Source: Clostridia bacterium
Lineage (GTDB): Bacteria > Bacillota > Clostridia > Oscillospirales > Acutalibacteraceae
Direction of reading: 5' to 3'
Length of the DNA stretch: 64,000 nucleotides
Assembly (NCBI GenBank): GCA_017474045.1
Contig: JAFUHX010000057.1
Span: forward strand, 16,376 to 80,375
Made by a program: the position numbers and the translations under genes
Notes under the pieces: model-generated
Databases searched by the model: none
What the model was told of the DNA's origin: nothing
The model's input: the letters and a program-made list of their open reading frames with translations, nothing else
Part shown: positions 15,495-24,719 of the stretch, piece after piece
How the letters are laid out: each line of letters starts with the position of its first letter
How positions within the stretch are numbered: the stretch's first letter is position 1

Positions 15495-16100
15495 TTATCT
15501 GTGTGGTACTGTTTCTTTTCTGATTTCAGGATTTTGCGGAAAACCTGCTTTGCTTTCGGGCTTAAGAGTTTCGCCCACATCATAAAGCCATTTATTATAA
15601 ATTATAAACTCGCTGCAAAGCTCATTTGAAAAATAGATAAATCGGAATGAACCATTTTCAAAAAGCTTTTCTGTTTCTTTCAAGTTCAAATCTGAGATAT
15701 TTATTTCATTAAGAATGTTTTCTGCAGCCTTTTCTTCAACCTGACAAAAGGCACAGATTGTTTTTTGACACAAATTCAGAAAAGCACCTCTTATTTCATC
15801 AGACAGCAAAACAGTCTTTTTCTTCTCATTAAGCTTTGAAACTATTACCTTTGCGTGACTGATTACATTATCGCTTTGAGCGTAAACGATAAGAGTGATT
15901 TCGCTATTGAGTTCACAAAAATAAATGTTTGTTTCGCTGTCTGACTGCGTTTTCAAAAAATCAGTCAGTAAAAATTCTTCTTCGCCATTGCTATTATAAT
16001 TATCAACAAAATCAACCAGATTTATAAACTCTCCCTTTGAACATGAAGAAAAAACGAAAAGCAAAACAAAACATAAAACAGAAGCATATTTCTTTTTCAT
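15495..16100 (-). CDS. Lipoprotein of unknown function
   Basis: 201 residues. MKKKYASVLCFVLLFVFSSC is a lipoprotein signal with the lipobox Cys at residue 20. The rest is an acidic, mixed alpha/beta domain with several Cys and no motif I recognise. It has homology-like features of Clostridial DUF-type lipoproteins only. ATG 16100 is preceded by GGGGAGGG; longer forms starting upstream would bury the signal peptide. It lies 3' of the GH13 gene and a hairpin separates them. Confidence 0.7.
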   Translation of the reverse strand: MKKKYASVLCFVLLFVFSSCSKGEFINLVDFVDNYNSNGEEEFLLTDFLKTQSDSETNIYFCELNSEITLIVYAQSDNVISHAKVIVSKLNEKKKTVLLSDEIRGAFLNLCQKTICAFCQVEEKAAENILNEINISDLNLKETEKLFENGSFRFIYFSNELCSEFIIYNKWLYDVGETLKPESKAGFPQNPEIRKETVPHR

Positions 16101-16148
16101 AATTTGCCCTCCCCTTTTTAATTCTATTAAAAGAAAAGGAGAAATATA

Positions 16149-16177
16149 CAACCCTTGCCAACAGTCAGCAAGGGTTG
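16149..16177 (-). terminator. Hairpin after the GH13 gene
   Basis: CAACCCTTGC pairs with GCAAGGGTTG, 9-nt loop. The T-run is on the plus strand and A-rich/T-rich sequence flanks both sides. It sits 6 nt after the glucosidase stop. Confidence 0.6.
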
Positions 16178-16182
16178 TTTTT

Positions 16183-18075
16183 TCAGTTAACTTTATAAAG
16201 ATTGGCTTCAAAAGGAGAAAGCGGTCCTTTGCAGCTTGTTAGAACATTTGAAGCCAGAAGAACGAATTTATCAACAGCAACATTTCTTTTGGCAACCTTA
16301 TCAGTAAGGTTAATTTCGATATAATATTTTTCATCGCCGTATGTTCTGTAATAAGCTAAAACATCTGAACTCTTTTTTGAGGCAAGAACAAAATCGCCAT
16401 AGATTAAAGCGGGATTATTATGTCTGATTTCAATCATCTTTTTATAGAAATTCAAAACAGAAAAATCCTCTTCAAGCTGAGCTTCAACGTTGATTTTTTC
16501 ATAGTTTGAGTTAACCTCAATCCATGGTGTTCCGGTAGTGAAGCCACCATTTATCTCTGAAGACCATTGCATAGGCGTTCTTGCGTGGTCGCGGCTGCCT
16601 GCAAGAAGAGTTTTCAGCGCCTCTTCGTCTGTTTCGCCTCTTTCGCGGCTCTGGTTATAGGTATTGATTGACTCAACATCTCTGAAATGAGAAATATCTT
16701 TAAAATCGCAGTTTGTCATTCCGATTTCCTGACCCTGATAAATAAAAGGTGTTCCTTTAAATGTCATTTGCATAAGGGCTAAAAGCTTGCTGAGCTCATT
16801 TCTGTAGAAGCCTTCAGGACAAACCTTTGAAGTCATTCTCGGCCAATCGTGGTTTTCAAAGAAAACAACCGGCCAACAATGATTTCCGTAGTTAAGCTGC
16901 CAATTGACAAGCTCTTTTGCCATTGGACGAAGATCATATTTATAAGGAGTAAATCTCGCTTTTCCGGGGTTATCCATGTGATCAAAAGAGAAAACAACAT
17001 CAAGCTCTTTTCGATAGTCACCGGTCATAAGCTTGCTCATTTCAATTCCTGTTCCCTGACATTCACCAACCGTAAAAGCACCGTATTTTGAGAAGGTGTT
17101 TTCGTTCATTTCATGAAGGAATTCATGGAGACGGGGGCCATAAAAATAGTGTTCACAGCCTTTCATTCCCATCATTGAGCCAATTATTTCGTTTCCGTCA
17201 GGAAGTCCGGGAGTTTTGGAAATAAAGCTGATTACATCTAATCGGAAGCCGTCAATTCCTTTGTCAAGCCACCAATTTATCATTTCATAAAGCTTTTTTC
17301 TGAGTTCTTCATTTTCCCAGTTGAAATCCATTTGTTTTTTTGAGAAAAGATGAAGCGCCCATTGCTTTCGTTGAGGGTAATAGTTCCATGCGCCGCCTTT
17401 AAAAATTGAATCCCAGTTATTAGGCGGTGTGTTTTCGTCTCCGTCGCGCCAGATATAAAAATCCTTATAGGGCGAATCAGGGTCATTTGCGCTGCTTTGG
17501 AACCATTCATGTTCATCAGAGCTATGGTTTATAACAAGGTCCATTATAAGCTTCATGTCGCGCTTATGAACCTCGCTGAGAAGACGGTCAAAATCTTCCA
17601 TGCTGCCGAATTCTTCCATGATTTTTTGATAGTTTCTTATATCGTAGCCGTTATCGTCATTAGGCGAATCATAAACGGGGCTGCACCAAATGGCGTCAAT
17701 TCCCAATTCCTTAAGGTAATCAAGCTTTTCAATTATTCCGCAAAGATCGCCAATTCCGTCTGCATTGGAGTCGTTGAATGAGCGCGGATAAATCTGATAA
17801 AAAACAGCTTCTTTCCACCACTTTCTTTCAATCGGAGCGTTATCCTCAAGAGGCATAGCTTTTTCGCTGTTTAAAAGACCCAAGAGAGCATCAATAAAGC
17901 TATCGTCAATTTTTCCCATGGAAAGCTTCTGAAGGGAAGAAAGCTTCAATTCTCCAATAGGTGTTTTTGTCAGGAGAGAGCTGTCAATTCCAAACTCATG
18001 AAGAGCCTTCATAATAATATCATGCCCTGCAGGAGTTTTCAGAATGTTTTTGATTTTTGTTTCTTTAGTTATCAA
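16183..18075 (-). CDS. GH13 alpha-glucosidase (oligo-1,6-glucosidase type) with N-terminal extension
   Basis: 630 residues. Residues 1-85 are a helical extension ending in APIERKWWKEAVFYQ, where the TIM barrel begins. GH13 regions are present: DLVINHSSDEH, GFRLDVISF with the nucleophile Asp, TVGECQGTG with the acid/base Glu, and FFENHDWPR with the third Asp. This cleaves alpha-glucosidic bonds of short oligosaccharides; there is no signal peptide, so it is cytoplasmic and needs imported sugars. The start is TTG at 18075 with GGAGG 9 nt upstream. The extension is seen in other gut Clostridia glucosidases; its role is unknown. Confidence 0.88.
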   Translation of the reverse strand: MITKETKIKNILKTPAGHDIIMKALHEFGIDSSLLTKTPIGELKLSSLQKLSMGKIDDSFIDALLGLLNSEKAMPLEDNAPIERKWWKEAVFYQIYPRSFNDSNADGIGDLCGIIEKLDYLKELGIDAIWCSPVYDSPNDDNGYDIRNYQKIMEEFGSMEDFDRLLSEVHKRDMKLIMDLVINHSSDEHEWFQSSANDPDSPYKDFYIWRDGDENTPPNNWDSIFKGGAWNYYPQRKQWALHLFSKKQMDFNWENEELRKKLYEMINWWLDKGIDGFRLDVISFISKTPGLPDGNEIIGSMMGMKGCEHYFYGPRLHEFLHEMNENTFSKYGAFTVGECQGTGIEMSKLMTGDYRKELDVVFSFDHMDNPGKARFTPYKYDLRPMAKELVNWQLNYGNHCWPVVFFENHDWPRMTSKVCPEGFYRNELSKLLALMQMTFKGTPFIYQGQEIGMTNCDFKDISHFRDVESINTYNQSRERGETDEEALKTLLAGSRDHARTPMQWSSEINGGFTTGTPWIEVNSNYEKINVEAQLEEDFSVLNFYKKMIEIRHNNPALIYGDFVLASKKSSDVLAYYRTYGDEKYYIEINLTDKVAKRNVAVDKFVLLASNVLTSCKGPLSPFEANLYKVN

Positions 18076-18107
18076 AATAATTTCCTCCTCTTATTTTTCT
18101 GATTATA

Positions 18108-18136
18108 ATAATATACCATTACTGATAGTTTTTCAA
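18108..18136 (-). promoter_or_regulatory. Promoter of the GH13 gene
   Basis: On the minus strand TTGAAA (18136-18131), 17-nt spacer, TATTAT (18113-18108). Confidence 0.6.
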
Positions 18137-18172
18137 TGATTTTTTGAAAAACAAAAATTAAAAGCCGCCGCA

Positions 18173-18236
18173 TACGCCGAGCTCCCACAGGCAGCTTTTG
18201 TTTCTCGAACAAAATTTCTTGTGGTAGCTCGGCGTA
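18173..18236. repeat. Long imperfect palindrome
   Basis: ACGCCGAGCT and AGCTCGGCGT form a perfect outer stem, with CCCAC/GTGG and TTTTGTT/AACAAAA inner stems and a 5-nt loop. GC-rich arms in an AT-rich gap. It lies between gerA-like and GH13 genes and could end the spore operon, though no direct T-run follows. Confidence 0.6.
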
Positions 18237-18272
18237 AAAGCAACGACTTATAAATAAACGGTTGAAATTCAG

Positions 18273-19691
18273 TTATTCATTTCTTTTTTTAAGACTTTTT
18301 CTTACAAGGAGGCCAACAAGCGCTTCTTTGTTAAAGGGAATAAGAGGATATAAATAAGTGAAGCCGCTTATGGTTTTTGTTGTACAGATTACAAGAAGGA
18401 TTATCATTAGTGAAACGAAATAGCCGGTTAAGCCAAAAAACGCTGTTAAAATCAACATCAGTACTCTTGAAACCTTGATTGCATAGCCCAATTCATAGCT
18501 TGGCTGAGTGAAGTTTGAAATAGCCGCAAAAGCCATGAACAAAACAACCTCATTAACAAACCAACCGGTTGACACTGCAAATTCTCCAAGAACCAAGGCA
18601 CCGACTACGCTGAAAGAATTAGAGAGTGCGCTGGGAGTATTAAGCGAAGCAAGCCTCAGTGTATCAACAACAAATTCAACAGCTAAAAGCTGAAAAATTA
18701 TTGGAATCTCATTTGGTTCTTTAACAAGGAAAACCTTTAAAAAGTCGGGCGCTTTTTCACCGTATAGGGTCAAAAGATACCACGACGGAACAAGCAAAAG
18801 TGAAAGGCCGAACACGACGGCTCTGACATAACGAAGAAGAGTTCCGACCATAGGAGGAAAATAATAGTCGTTAATATCTTGAACAAAATCGAAAATCCCC
18901 GTTGGTATAATCATTGCAGACGGCGAACCGTCACAAAGAATTATAACATTGCCGTCATATATGCACGCTGCGGCAGTATCCGGCCTTTCGGTATATCTAA
19001 CCTTTGGAAACGGATTCCAAGGTTGATATGGCAAAATACATTCTCTTAAGCTTTCCTGAGCCATTGAAAGACTTTCAGTTTTAACGCTGTTTAGCTTTTC
19101 CATTACATCAGACAGAACTTTTTTATCAACTGTGTCTTCAAGATAGCACACAATAACATCTGTTTTTGATTTATTTCCCAACTGAACACATTTCATCGTC
19201 AGCGAAGTATTTCTGATTTTTCTTCTTATAAGCGCCGTGTTGAAGATTACCGTTTCAACAAAGCCCTCGTGGGAGCCTCTGAGAACCTTATCGGATTCAG
19301 GCTCCTGAACCGTTCTGGCAGGATAGGTTCTGGAATCAATAATTATTGCCGTATCAAAGCCTTCAACAACCATTCCTATTGCGCCGGACAAAACGAAAAC
19401 CGTGAATTTTTCAAGGCTTGTTTCAACGCTTGATTCAATGTAGGTAATATTGTTATCAAGAAGGTCTTTAGCCGATTTTATATCCTCTATTTCTTCACTT
19501 GATATCCTTGACATATATTCAAGCATTTTCTCAAATATTTCATCTTTAACAAAGCCATCAATGCAATAGAAGGTTGCTTTTCTGTCTGCTATTTTAATTT
19601 TTTTAATGAGCATATCAAAGCTTTCACTTACACGAAGCTTGTTTTCAATCATTTCAAGATTTTCTTCATAGCTTTTATTAAAATCACTCAA
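18273..19691 (-). CDS. Spore germination protein, GerA family (SpoVAF-like)
   Basis: 472 residues. The N-terminal about 270 residues are the cytoplasmic GerAA-type domain with SRTYPARTVQEPESDKVLRG and SHEGFVETVIFNTALIRRKI, the family hallmark. It is followed by about five membrane segments and a basic tail. Family members form the germinant receptor complex, or the related SpoVAF, of the spore inner membrane. GerAB- and GerAC-type partners are not adjacent. The TTG at 19691 is chosen since GGTGAT lies just upstream; TTG 19703 and GTG 19700 are alternatives. It follows the peptidoglycan-binding gene and may be co-expressed during sporulation. Confidence 0.87.
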   Translation of the reverse strand: MSDFNKSYEENLEMIENKLRVSESFDMLIKKIKIADRKATFYCIDGFVKDEIFEKMLEYMSRISSEEIEDIKSAKDLLDNNITYIESSVETSLEKFTVFVLSGAIGMVVEGFDTAIIIDSRTYPARTVQEPESDKVLRGSHEGFVETVIFNTALIRRKIRNTSLTMKCVQLGNKSKTDVIVCYLEDTVDKKVLSDVMEKLNSVKTESLSMAQESLRECILPYQPWNPFPKVRYTERPDTAAACIYDGNVIILCDGSPSAMIIPTGIFDFVQDINDYYFPPMVGTLLRYVRAVVFGLSLLLVPSWYLLTLYGEKAPDFLKVFLVKEPNEIPIIFQLLAVEFVVDTLRLASLNTPSALSNSFSVVGALVLGEFAVSTGWFVNEVVLFMAFAAISNFTQPSYELGYAIKVSRVLMLILTAFFGLTGYFVSLMIILLVICTTKTISGFTYLYPLIPFNKEALVGLLVRKSLKKRNE

Positions 19692-19734
19692 AACTATCAC
19701 CAAAAATATTTTTGGCAGATTTCATTGTTTTATT

Positions 19735-21084
19735 CTAAAAGGTTCTGAAATCATTATATAGCTCAACAATACTGTTCCAGGTTAAAACACCCACATCACC
19801 CGTTACGGGAAGACCATAAAGCGACTGAACTGCCTCAACTGCCCTTTCTGTCTGTATTCCATATACTCCGTCAACAGTAACGCTCGGAACAGACGGAATG
19901 TTTTGAGAAATTACACTCAGATAGGTCTGAAGCTGTTCAACAGTTTTTCCTGTTGCGCCGGTAGTAATTACGTATCCGGGATATAAAAGCGAGGAATAAG
20001 ACTGAAACTCATAAGGTAACGATTGCAAAATTACATTATATTGGTCTAAAATTTCATACCAGGTTTCGCTGTTAACAACTCCGGTTTCTTCAAGAGAATA
20101 ATATCGCTGAAAGGCTTTGACCGCGTTTTCTGTTTCTTGACCAAAAACACCGTCTGCTGAAATTCTCGGTAGCTGCCCGTTAAAATAAGCAATGAAATCG
20201 AGATAATATTGAATTATTCTGACATAAATATTTGAACTTCCGAGACTTAGCGGATAAGGATATACCCTTTGAGCTTCACTTATACTGATTCCTTCAGAAT
20301 AAAGCTCCGACAAGCGCTTAACAGCGTTATATACGCGTTTTATAGCGTACCAGGTTGCATTACCCACCACACCGTCAGGGGTAAGATTAAAAATCTCTTG
20401 AAAAGTTTTAACGGCATTTTCTGTTGTTTTATCAAAAACGCCGTCTGTTTCGGGAATCACCGGAATCAAAGGATAGTTTCTTGCAATTCGGTTAAGTTGA
20501 CGCTGAATGTTTAAAACCTCCTGACCGGCAAAGCCCATTCTGATCGGCTCACCCGGATAAGTCGGAATATTCGGACCTGTTTCTGCTTTTTTCAAATTAA
20601 TGTTATCTCCGTAATAATACTGAAGAATTTCATAGGGCGTGTAGCCTTCGTTTGCCAATTCAACTGTTCCCCACTGTGAAAGACCGTTGCAAACAACATT
20701 GATTCCGTCGCAATACTCCGTATAATAAGGCTGAATATTGCCCTGCATTACAACATAGGTGTTAAAAATATCATCGACTATTTCAGAAATATTTGAAAAA
20801 TAGTCTCTGCCCGGTTGAAAAGACTGATCAAACTGAGTTGAATTTGTAATATCAAAATCATAGCCCTGAGAACGATAAAACTCAGTATATATTCTGTTAA
20901 GAGTAATTGAAATCTGAGCAATGATGTTTGCTCTTAAAGCACTTTCAGGCCATGTTGGATATATTTCACCGGAAGCAACATTTTTAATGTAATCAACAAA
21001 AGGAACCGTTATATTTTCAGCCGCGGACTGAGGCAAGCCAAGGTGAACGGTTATATATTCGGGAACAACAACATTTTCAGCCAT
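19735..21084 (-). CDS. SpoIID-like protein with three peptidoglycan-binding domains
   Basis: 449 residues. Residues 35-165 match the SpoIID fold: TWPESALRANIIAQ with E47 at the catalytic position, and NGLSQWGTVELANEGYTPYEI near 133-152. Three PG_binding_1 repeats follow at about 183-255, 280-345 and 375-445, each with a DGVFG/DGVYG loop and a TWYA/TWYE/TWNS end. There is no signal peptide, so it is cytoplasmic before mother-cell lysis, or spore-integument-located. SpoIID enzymes cleave denuded glycan strands. ATG 21084 has GAGAGG 6 nt upstream and overlaps the previous gene by 8 nt. Confidence 0.8.
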   Translation of the reverse strand: MAENVVVPEYITVHLGLPQSAAENITVPFVDYIKNVASGEIYPTWPESALRANIIAQISITLNRIYTEFYRSQGYDFDITNSTQFDQSFQPGRDYFSNISEIVDDIFNTYVVMQGNIQPYYTEYCDGINVVCNGLSQWGTVELANEGYTPYEILQYYYGDNINLKKAETGPNIPTYPGEPIRMGFAGQEVLNIQRQLNRIARNYPLIPVIPETDGVFDKTTENAVKTFQEIFNLTPDGVVGNATWYAIKRVYNAVKRLSELYSEGISISEAQRVYPYPLSLGSSNIYVRIIQYYLDFIAYFNGQLPRISADGVFGQETENAVKAFQRYYSLEETGVVNSETWYEILDQYNVILQSLPYEFQSYSSLLYPGYVITTGATGKTVEQLQTYLSVISQNIPSVPSVTVDGVYGIQTERAVEAVQSLYGLPVTGDVGVLTWNSIVELYNDFRTF

Positions 21085-21688
21085 TGAATACCTCTCTTCC
21101 TTCACCTAAAAGAAGATTATTAGGTTCAGATTCAACAACTGTTGTTTCCATGTTGTCGCCTTTTTCCGTCGGAACAAGCTGAACTGACTGAATAGTTTCA
21201 ATACCCTCAAAAATCGGAGCACCGATATATTTCCGACTTATAAATCTCGGATGAGAAACAATAATATCATATTGATAATAAGGCTTCACGTTTGACGGCG
21301 CTTCCGAGCTGACCTTTGAAGGAGCAGGAAGAAAAATATTACCCACTTCCCCGCTTGAATTTGTGTATCCCTGAAACAAACGGTTATCGGTTTTGGTTTC
21401 ATAAACCGAAACTAAAGCGCTGGATATTGGATAAACTCTGTCTGCGGCAAAAACCTGAACTTTAAGTTTTCCGTTTTTATCCGGTTCAGATTTTATCGGG
21501 TAAACTTCACTTTCAAGACGATTTTCACTCATTTTCCGGTTATCTTCATCAATTTTCAAATCGGCATTGGCTTCAACCACCAAAGCTTCATCGCTGAGAA
21601 CCTCATCAATTGCCTGAAGAATTGACCTTGACTTAGCTTCAATCAGTTCTTTTGAGTATTTTTCAATAAGGCTGTCAAAACTATTCAA
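21077..21688 (-). CDS. Hypothetical protein with a transthyretin-like beta domain
   Basis: 203 residues. A helical acidic N-terminal third (residues 1-65) precedes a beta-sandwich-like domain with KLKVQVFAADRVYPISSALVSVYE and FQGYTNSSGEVGNIFLPAPS, the pattern of carboxypeptidase-regulatory or transthyretin-like domains. No signal peptide. The start is TTG 21688 after AAGGGTGA; GTG 21697 overlaps the ribosome site. It is translationally coupled to the SpoIID-like gene, so a spore-surface or cortex role is a reasonable inference. Confidence 0.65.
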   Translation of the reverse strand: MNSFDSLIEKYSKELIEAKSRSILQAIDEVLSDEALVVEANADLKIDEDNRKMSENRLESEVYPIKSEPDKNGKLKVQVFAADRVYPISSALVSVYETKTDNRLFQGYTNSSGEVGNIFLPAPSKVSSEAPSNVKPYYQYDIIVSHPRFISRKYIGAPIFEGIETIQSVQLVPTEKGDNMETTVVESEPNNLLLGEGREVFNG

Positions 21689-21752
21689 AAAAATCACCCT
21701 TTTAAAATTTGATTATTTTCTTTACAGTCTATGAAACATAGCTTGTTTTTGA

Positions 21753-21804
21753 CACAAAAAAAAGAGCAACACACCAAAAAGCTTTTGCTTCAGGCGTGCT
21801 GCTC
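21753..21804 (-). terminator. Terminator of the ATPase-ylmH-MFS unit
   Basis: An 11-bp stem with GAGCA/TGCTC ends and G-T pairs, followed on the minus strand by TCTTTTTTTT. Confidence 0.75.
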
Positions 21805-21818
21805 GTCTTTATTATGTT

Positions 21819-23228
21819 TTATAAAACTTCAACCTTTTCAAGATTTGCGCCTTTTGTTTCCTTAACCTTTGTCATGAGCATAACAGCAGCAACAGAAACA
21901 GAAGGAACAGTAACAATAAGGCACATAAGCCATGCAGGAATTTTTAAAATTCCGACAACCATTAAAATATAACCCACAGCCATTCCGATTATAACAAGAA
22001 GACCTTCAGCACCGACAACAGAAGCTCTTATTTCAGTGGGAACCTTTTCTGTCATCATTACATTCATATAGTCTCTTCCTGTCCAGAAAGAGCCTTGGTA
22101 GAAGCCGGCGAAAGCGCCGATTAAATAGGGATTCCAGAGCTTATTGATTCCGACAGCAAACAAAATGAAGAATACAACGCAAATTGAGCTGGCAAGAGCA
22201 ATTGTCTTTTTTCTTCCGATTCTGTCGGCAATAAAGCCGGAAAGGAAGGTCTGAGAAGCATAAACAAGAGGAAGGACAAAAAGAGCTTTTGTTATTTGAT
22301 CGGTAGTCATTCCTGCAATGTGCATACAAGATTCAAAATAAAGACCCACGGCGGCAATTCCAACATCAAAAACAATATGTGAAATTAAAAGAGCCTTTGT
22401 GTCGCTGTTTGAGAAAATATATTTAGCCGCATTAATTACACCGTACTGTTTTTCCTGAGCCTTTTTTTCAGCCTTTCTTTGAGCTTTCTCTCTTTCTCTT
22501 TCTTCAAGAGGCTTTGAAAGATACTCAATTTTTTCGCTTATATAAACCTTGGTGTCTTTTGCAAAAACAATAACAGCCAAACAAGCCAGAAAGCCGACAA
22601 TAGCAGGAACAAGAAAAATTCTTCGCCACAAGGTTGGATCATTACCCATAAGAATTGAGCGAAGCGTCGGAACAAAAACAACGCCCAAAATTCCGAGAGC
22701 TTTCAGAATACTGTATATTTTTGCGCGATGCTTTTTAGGTGCCTCTTCCAGAATAAAAATAATCTGCATATCATGCCCCATGAAAAAGCCGATTACAGCA
22801 TATCCAATAAGATAAACTATGTAGTTAGTTGAAAAATATGTTATCAACATTCCGAGGCTCATTCCAAAGGTTGAAAAAGCAAAAAGAGGTTTTCTTCCGA
22901 ATTTGTCTGCCAGAGCCTTATAAAAAGGAGTTACCAAGCCGAAAACATAGCTGAAAACACCGATTGTTGAATGAAGCGCCAAGCCTTCTTCATAGGTATA
23001 GGTCTTTCCGAAAAGCGCATTGTTGACAAAAAACTCAGTAACGAGTGATGACTGAACTGTTACTGAAAGGTTACTTGCAACCTCATCAACAATATTGACA
23101 AGGGCAATCAGACACAAAAGGACAGCAAAATAAAAGGCTGAAGAGCCCTTTGATTGAATTTTTTTCAGTTTTTCAAGCTGCCGACTTTCGTTTAAAGCGA
23201 TTTTTTCTTCGTTTTTTGTTTTGTTCAT
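21819..23228 (-). CDS. MFS transporter
   Basis: 469 residues with 12 predicted membrane segments and a long charged cytoplasmic loop between helices 6 and 7 (residues 225-265, rich in Lys, Arg and Glu). The loop 2-3 motif ADKFGRKPLFAF and the second-half IADRIGRKKTIA are the MFS motif A pair. It resembles sugar- and organic-anion porters, but the substrate is unknown. ATG 23228 follows AAGGGG; an upstream in-frame start lacks a ribosome site. It overlaps nothing but begins 17 nt after ylmH, so it may be the last gene of the V-ATPase transcript. Confidence 0.85.
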   Translation of the reverse strand: MNKTKNEEKIALNESRQLEKLKKIQSKGSSAFYFAVLLCLIALVNIVDEVASNLSVTVQSSLVTEFFVNNALFGKTYTYEEGLALHSTIGVFSYVFGLVTPFYKALADKFGRKPLFAFSTFGMSLGMLITYFSTNYIVYLIGYAVIGFFMGHDMQIIFILEEAPKKHRAKIYSILKALGILGVVFVPTLRSILMGNDPTLWRRIFLVPAIVGFLACLAVIVFAKDTKVYISEKIEYLSKPLEEREREKAQRKAEKKAQEKQYGVINAAKYIFSNSDTKALLISHIVFDVGIAAVGLYFESCMHIAGMTTDQITKALFVLPLVYASQTFLSGFIADRIGRKKTIALASSICVVFFILFAVGINKLWNPYLIGAFAGFYQGSFWTGRDYMNVMMTEKVPTEIRASVVGAEGLLVIIGMAVGYILMVVGILKIPAWLMCLIVTVPSVSVAAVMLMTKVKETKGANLEKVEVL

Positions 23229-23244
23229 TATTTCCCCTTCTCTT

Positions 23245-24027
23245 TTATTTATATTTTTTAATGAGAACATGAAGTCGGCCTTTTTTGCTTTGCCCTGTTA
23301 TTTTTGAAAAAACAATTTTGCCTTTTCCTCGATAAACAACCTTATCGCCTTCATTCAGCCTAAAATCAGGCTTCAGGTTTTCAGCGGAGTTAACAAAAAC
23401 AAGGCCCTTTTCAATTGCCTCAACACTTTTTGACCTTGAAAGCGAAAAGGCAGCAGCCACAACATTATCAAGTCTTTCAGATGAAATAAAAGAATTTATT
23501 TCATCGAAATTTTCTTTCTTTTCTTTTATTCTGTCAAAAGAAACCTCTTTGACTGTAACGCTTCCTCTTCCGACTGTTTTCAGATTATTACAAATAAAGC
23601 TTTTTGAAGATTTCAGACACACAAGAAAACAGCCTTCATCGTCAGCAATTATATCCCCCAGAACCTCTCTTTTAAGACCAAGTCCCATAAGGGAACCTAA
23701 ATAATCTCTGTGAGAAAGAGTCGAAAAACGATCTTTATCAATTCTTATTAATGAAAGGGGGTTATCTTCACGATTTTCTGAAAAATACTCTTCTATGTTT
23801 TCGTAAGTTTCATAAAATGACGGAACAAAAACTGCAACAACTCTTTCAGCTTCGCTGTAGCCTCCGAAATAAAAGGTTAAAACGCTTTTGTTGTTTTCTT
23901 TTTCCAACGCTGAAAGCAAGCTTCTTTGTCTCAGATCAAGAAAAGAGGTTGATGTAATCATTGAGTTGCTTTCACAGCGATTTTTCAGATCACGCGCGTG
24001 AGAAAATAAAATCTTATCATCTGTCAT
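23245..24027 (-). CDS. ylmH: S4-domain RNA-binding protein YlmH
   Basis: 260 residues. GGYSEAERVVAVFVP near residue 55, the DYLGSLMGLGLKREVLGDII block near 108 and a C-terminal S4 domain (residues 180-245) are the YlmH signature. In Bacillus, YlmH (RqcP2) binds stalled 50S subunits in ribosome-associated quality control. Here it lies after the V-ATPase D gene, overlapping it by ATGA, rather than in its usual division-gene cluster. Confidence 0.88.
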   Translation of the reverse strand: MTDDKILFSHARDLKNRCESNSMITSTSFLDLRQRSLLSALEKENNKSVLTFYFGGYSEAERVVAVFVPSFYETYENIEEYFSENREDNPLSLIRIDKDRFSTLSHRDYLGSLMGLGLKREVLGDIIADDEGCFLVCLKSSKSFICNNLKTVGRGSVTVKEVSFDRIKEKKENFDEINSFISSERLDNVVAAAFSLSRSKSVEAIEKGLVFVNSAENLKPDFRLNEGDKVVYRGKGKIVFSKITGQSKKGRLHVLIKKYK

Positions 24028-24677
24028 ACTGTGTATCCGTGAGCATTATTCAGCATTAAATCTTTCATCTTCATCAGCCTTGTTGTTGCTGAACGCTCAT
24101 TTTCTTCAAGCTTCATTGTTATATATTTTATGGTTTCTTCATATTGCGGAATCAGAACATTCTCCAAAGCATTGACTCTTCGCCTTGTTTTCTCAATTTC
24201 TGACGAAAGGAGCTGACATTGCTTCTCTTTTTCCGCAAGAAGAAGCATATCAGGCAAAACATTGTTAAGAGCCTTAACAGCTTCGTCAAGCTCGCCTGAG
24301 CTGAAAGCATAGCCATAGGAAAAAATTTCTTCTTTTTGAGCGCTTGCACCATTCACTTCAAACTCAGGAACAATGACACTCATAATGTTTTTTTCTTTAA
24401 TTTCCACGCTGAGCTTTTGACAAGACATTAAAAGCGAAGTTTCAACTGCTTCATCATCCATAACTATTCTTGCAAGATTCATGGCGCTGTTGGCTTTTTT
24501 TAAAGCAGTTTCAACCTTCAGTCTCAGCTCTTTAGTTTCTTTTATTAAAACAAGAAACTGCCTCATAAGCTCGTCTCGCTTATCTTTCAGAAGCTTATGT
24601 CCTCTTCGGGCAGTAACAAGCTTTTTTTTCAGATTGGAAAGCTCCATTCTTGTTGGGTTAACTTTCATAATTGCCAT
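24024..24677 (-). CDS. ntpD: V-type ATPase subunit D
   Basis: 217 residues. NPTRMELSNLKKKLVTARRGHKLLKDKRDEL opens the long coiled coil of the central shaft, and the C-terminal helix RRVNALENVLIPQ closes it. The D subunit turns inside the A3B3 ring and couples to the c-ring through F and C. ATG 24677 has AAAGGAG 8 nt upstream. It lies 42 nt after the B gene in the conserved A-B-D order. Confidence 0.93.
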   Translation of the reverse strand: MAIMKVNPTRMELSNLKKKLVTARRGHKLLKDKRDELMRQFLVLIKETKELRLKVETALKKANSAMNLARIVMDDEAVETSLLMSCQKLSVEIKEKNIMSVIVPEFEVNGASAQKEEIFSYGYAFSSGELDEAVKALNNVLPDMLLLAEKEKQCQLLSSEIEKTRRRVNALENVLIPQYEETIKYITMKLEENERSATTRLMKMKDLMLNNAHGYTV

Positions 24678-24719
24678 AAAGCAGTCTCCTTTCTTTAAAA
24701 ATCAAAACACACGCTACGG

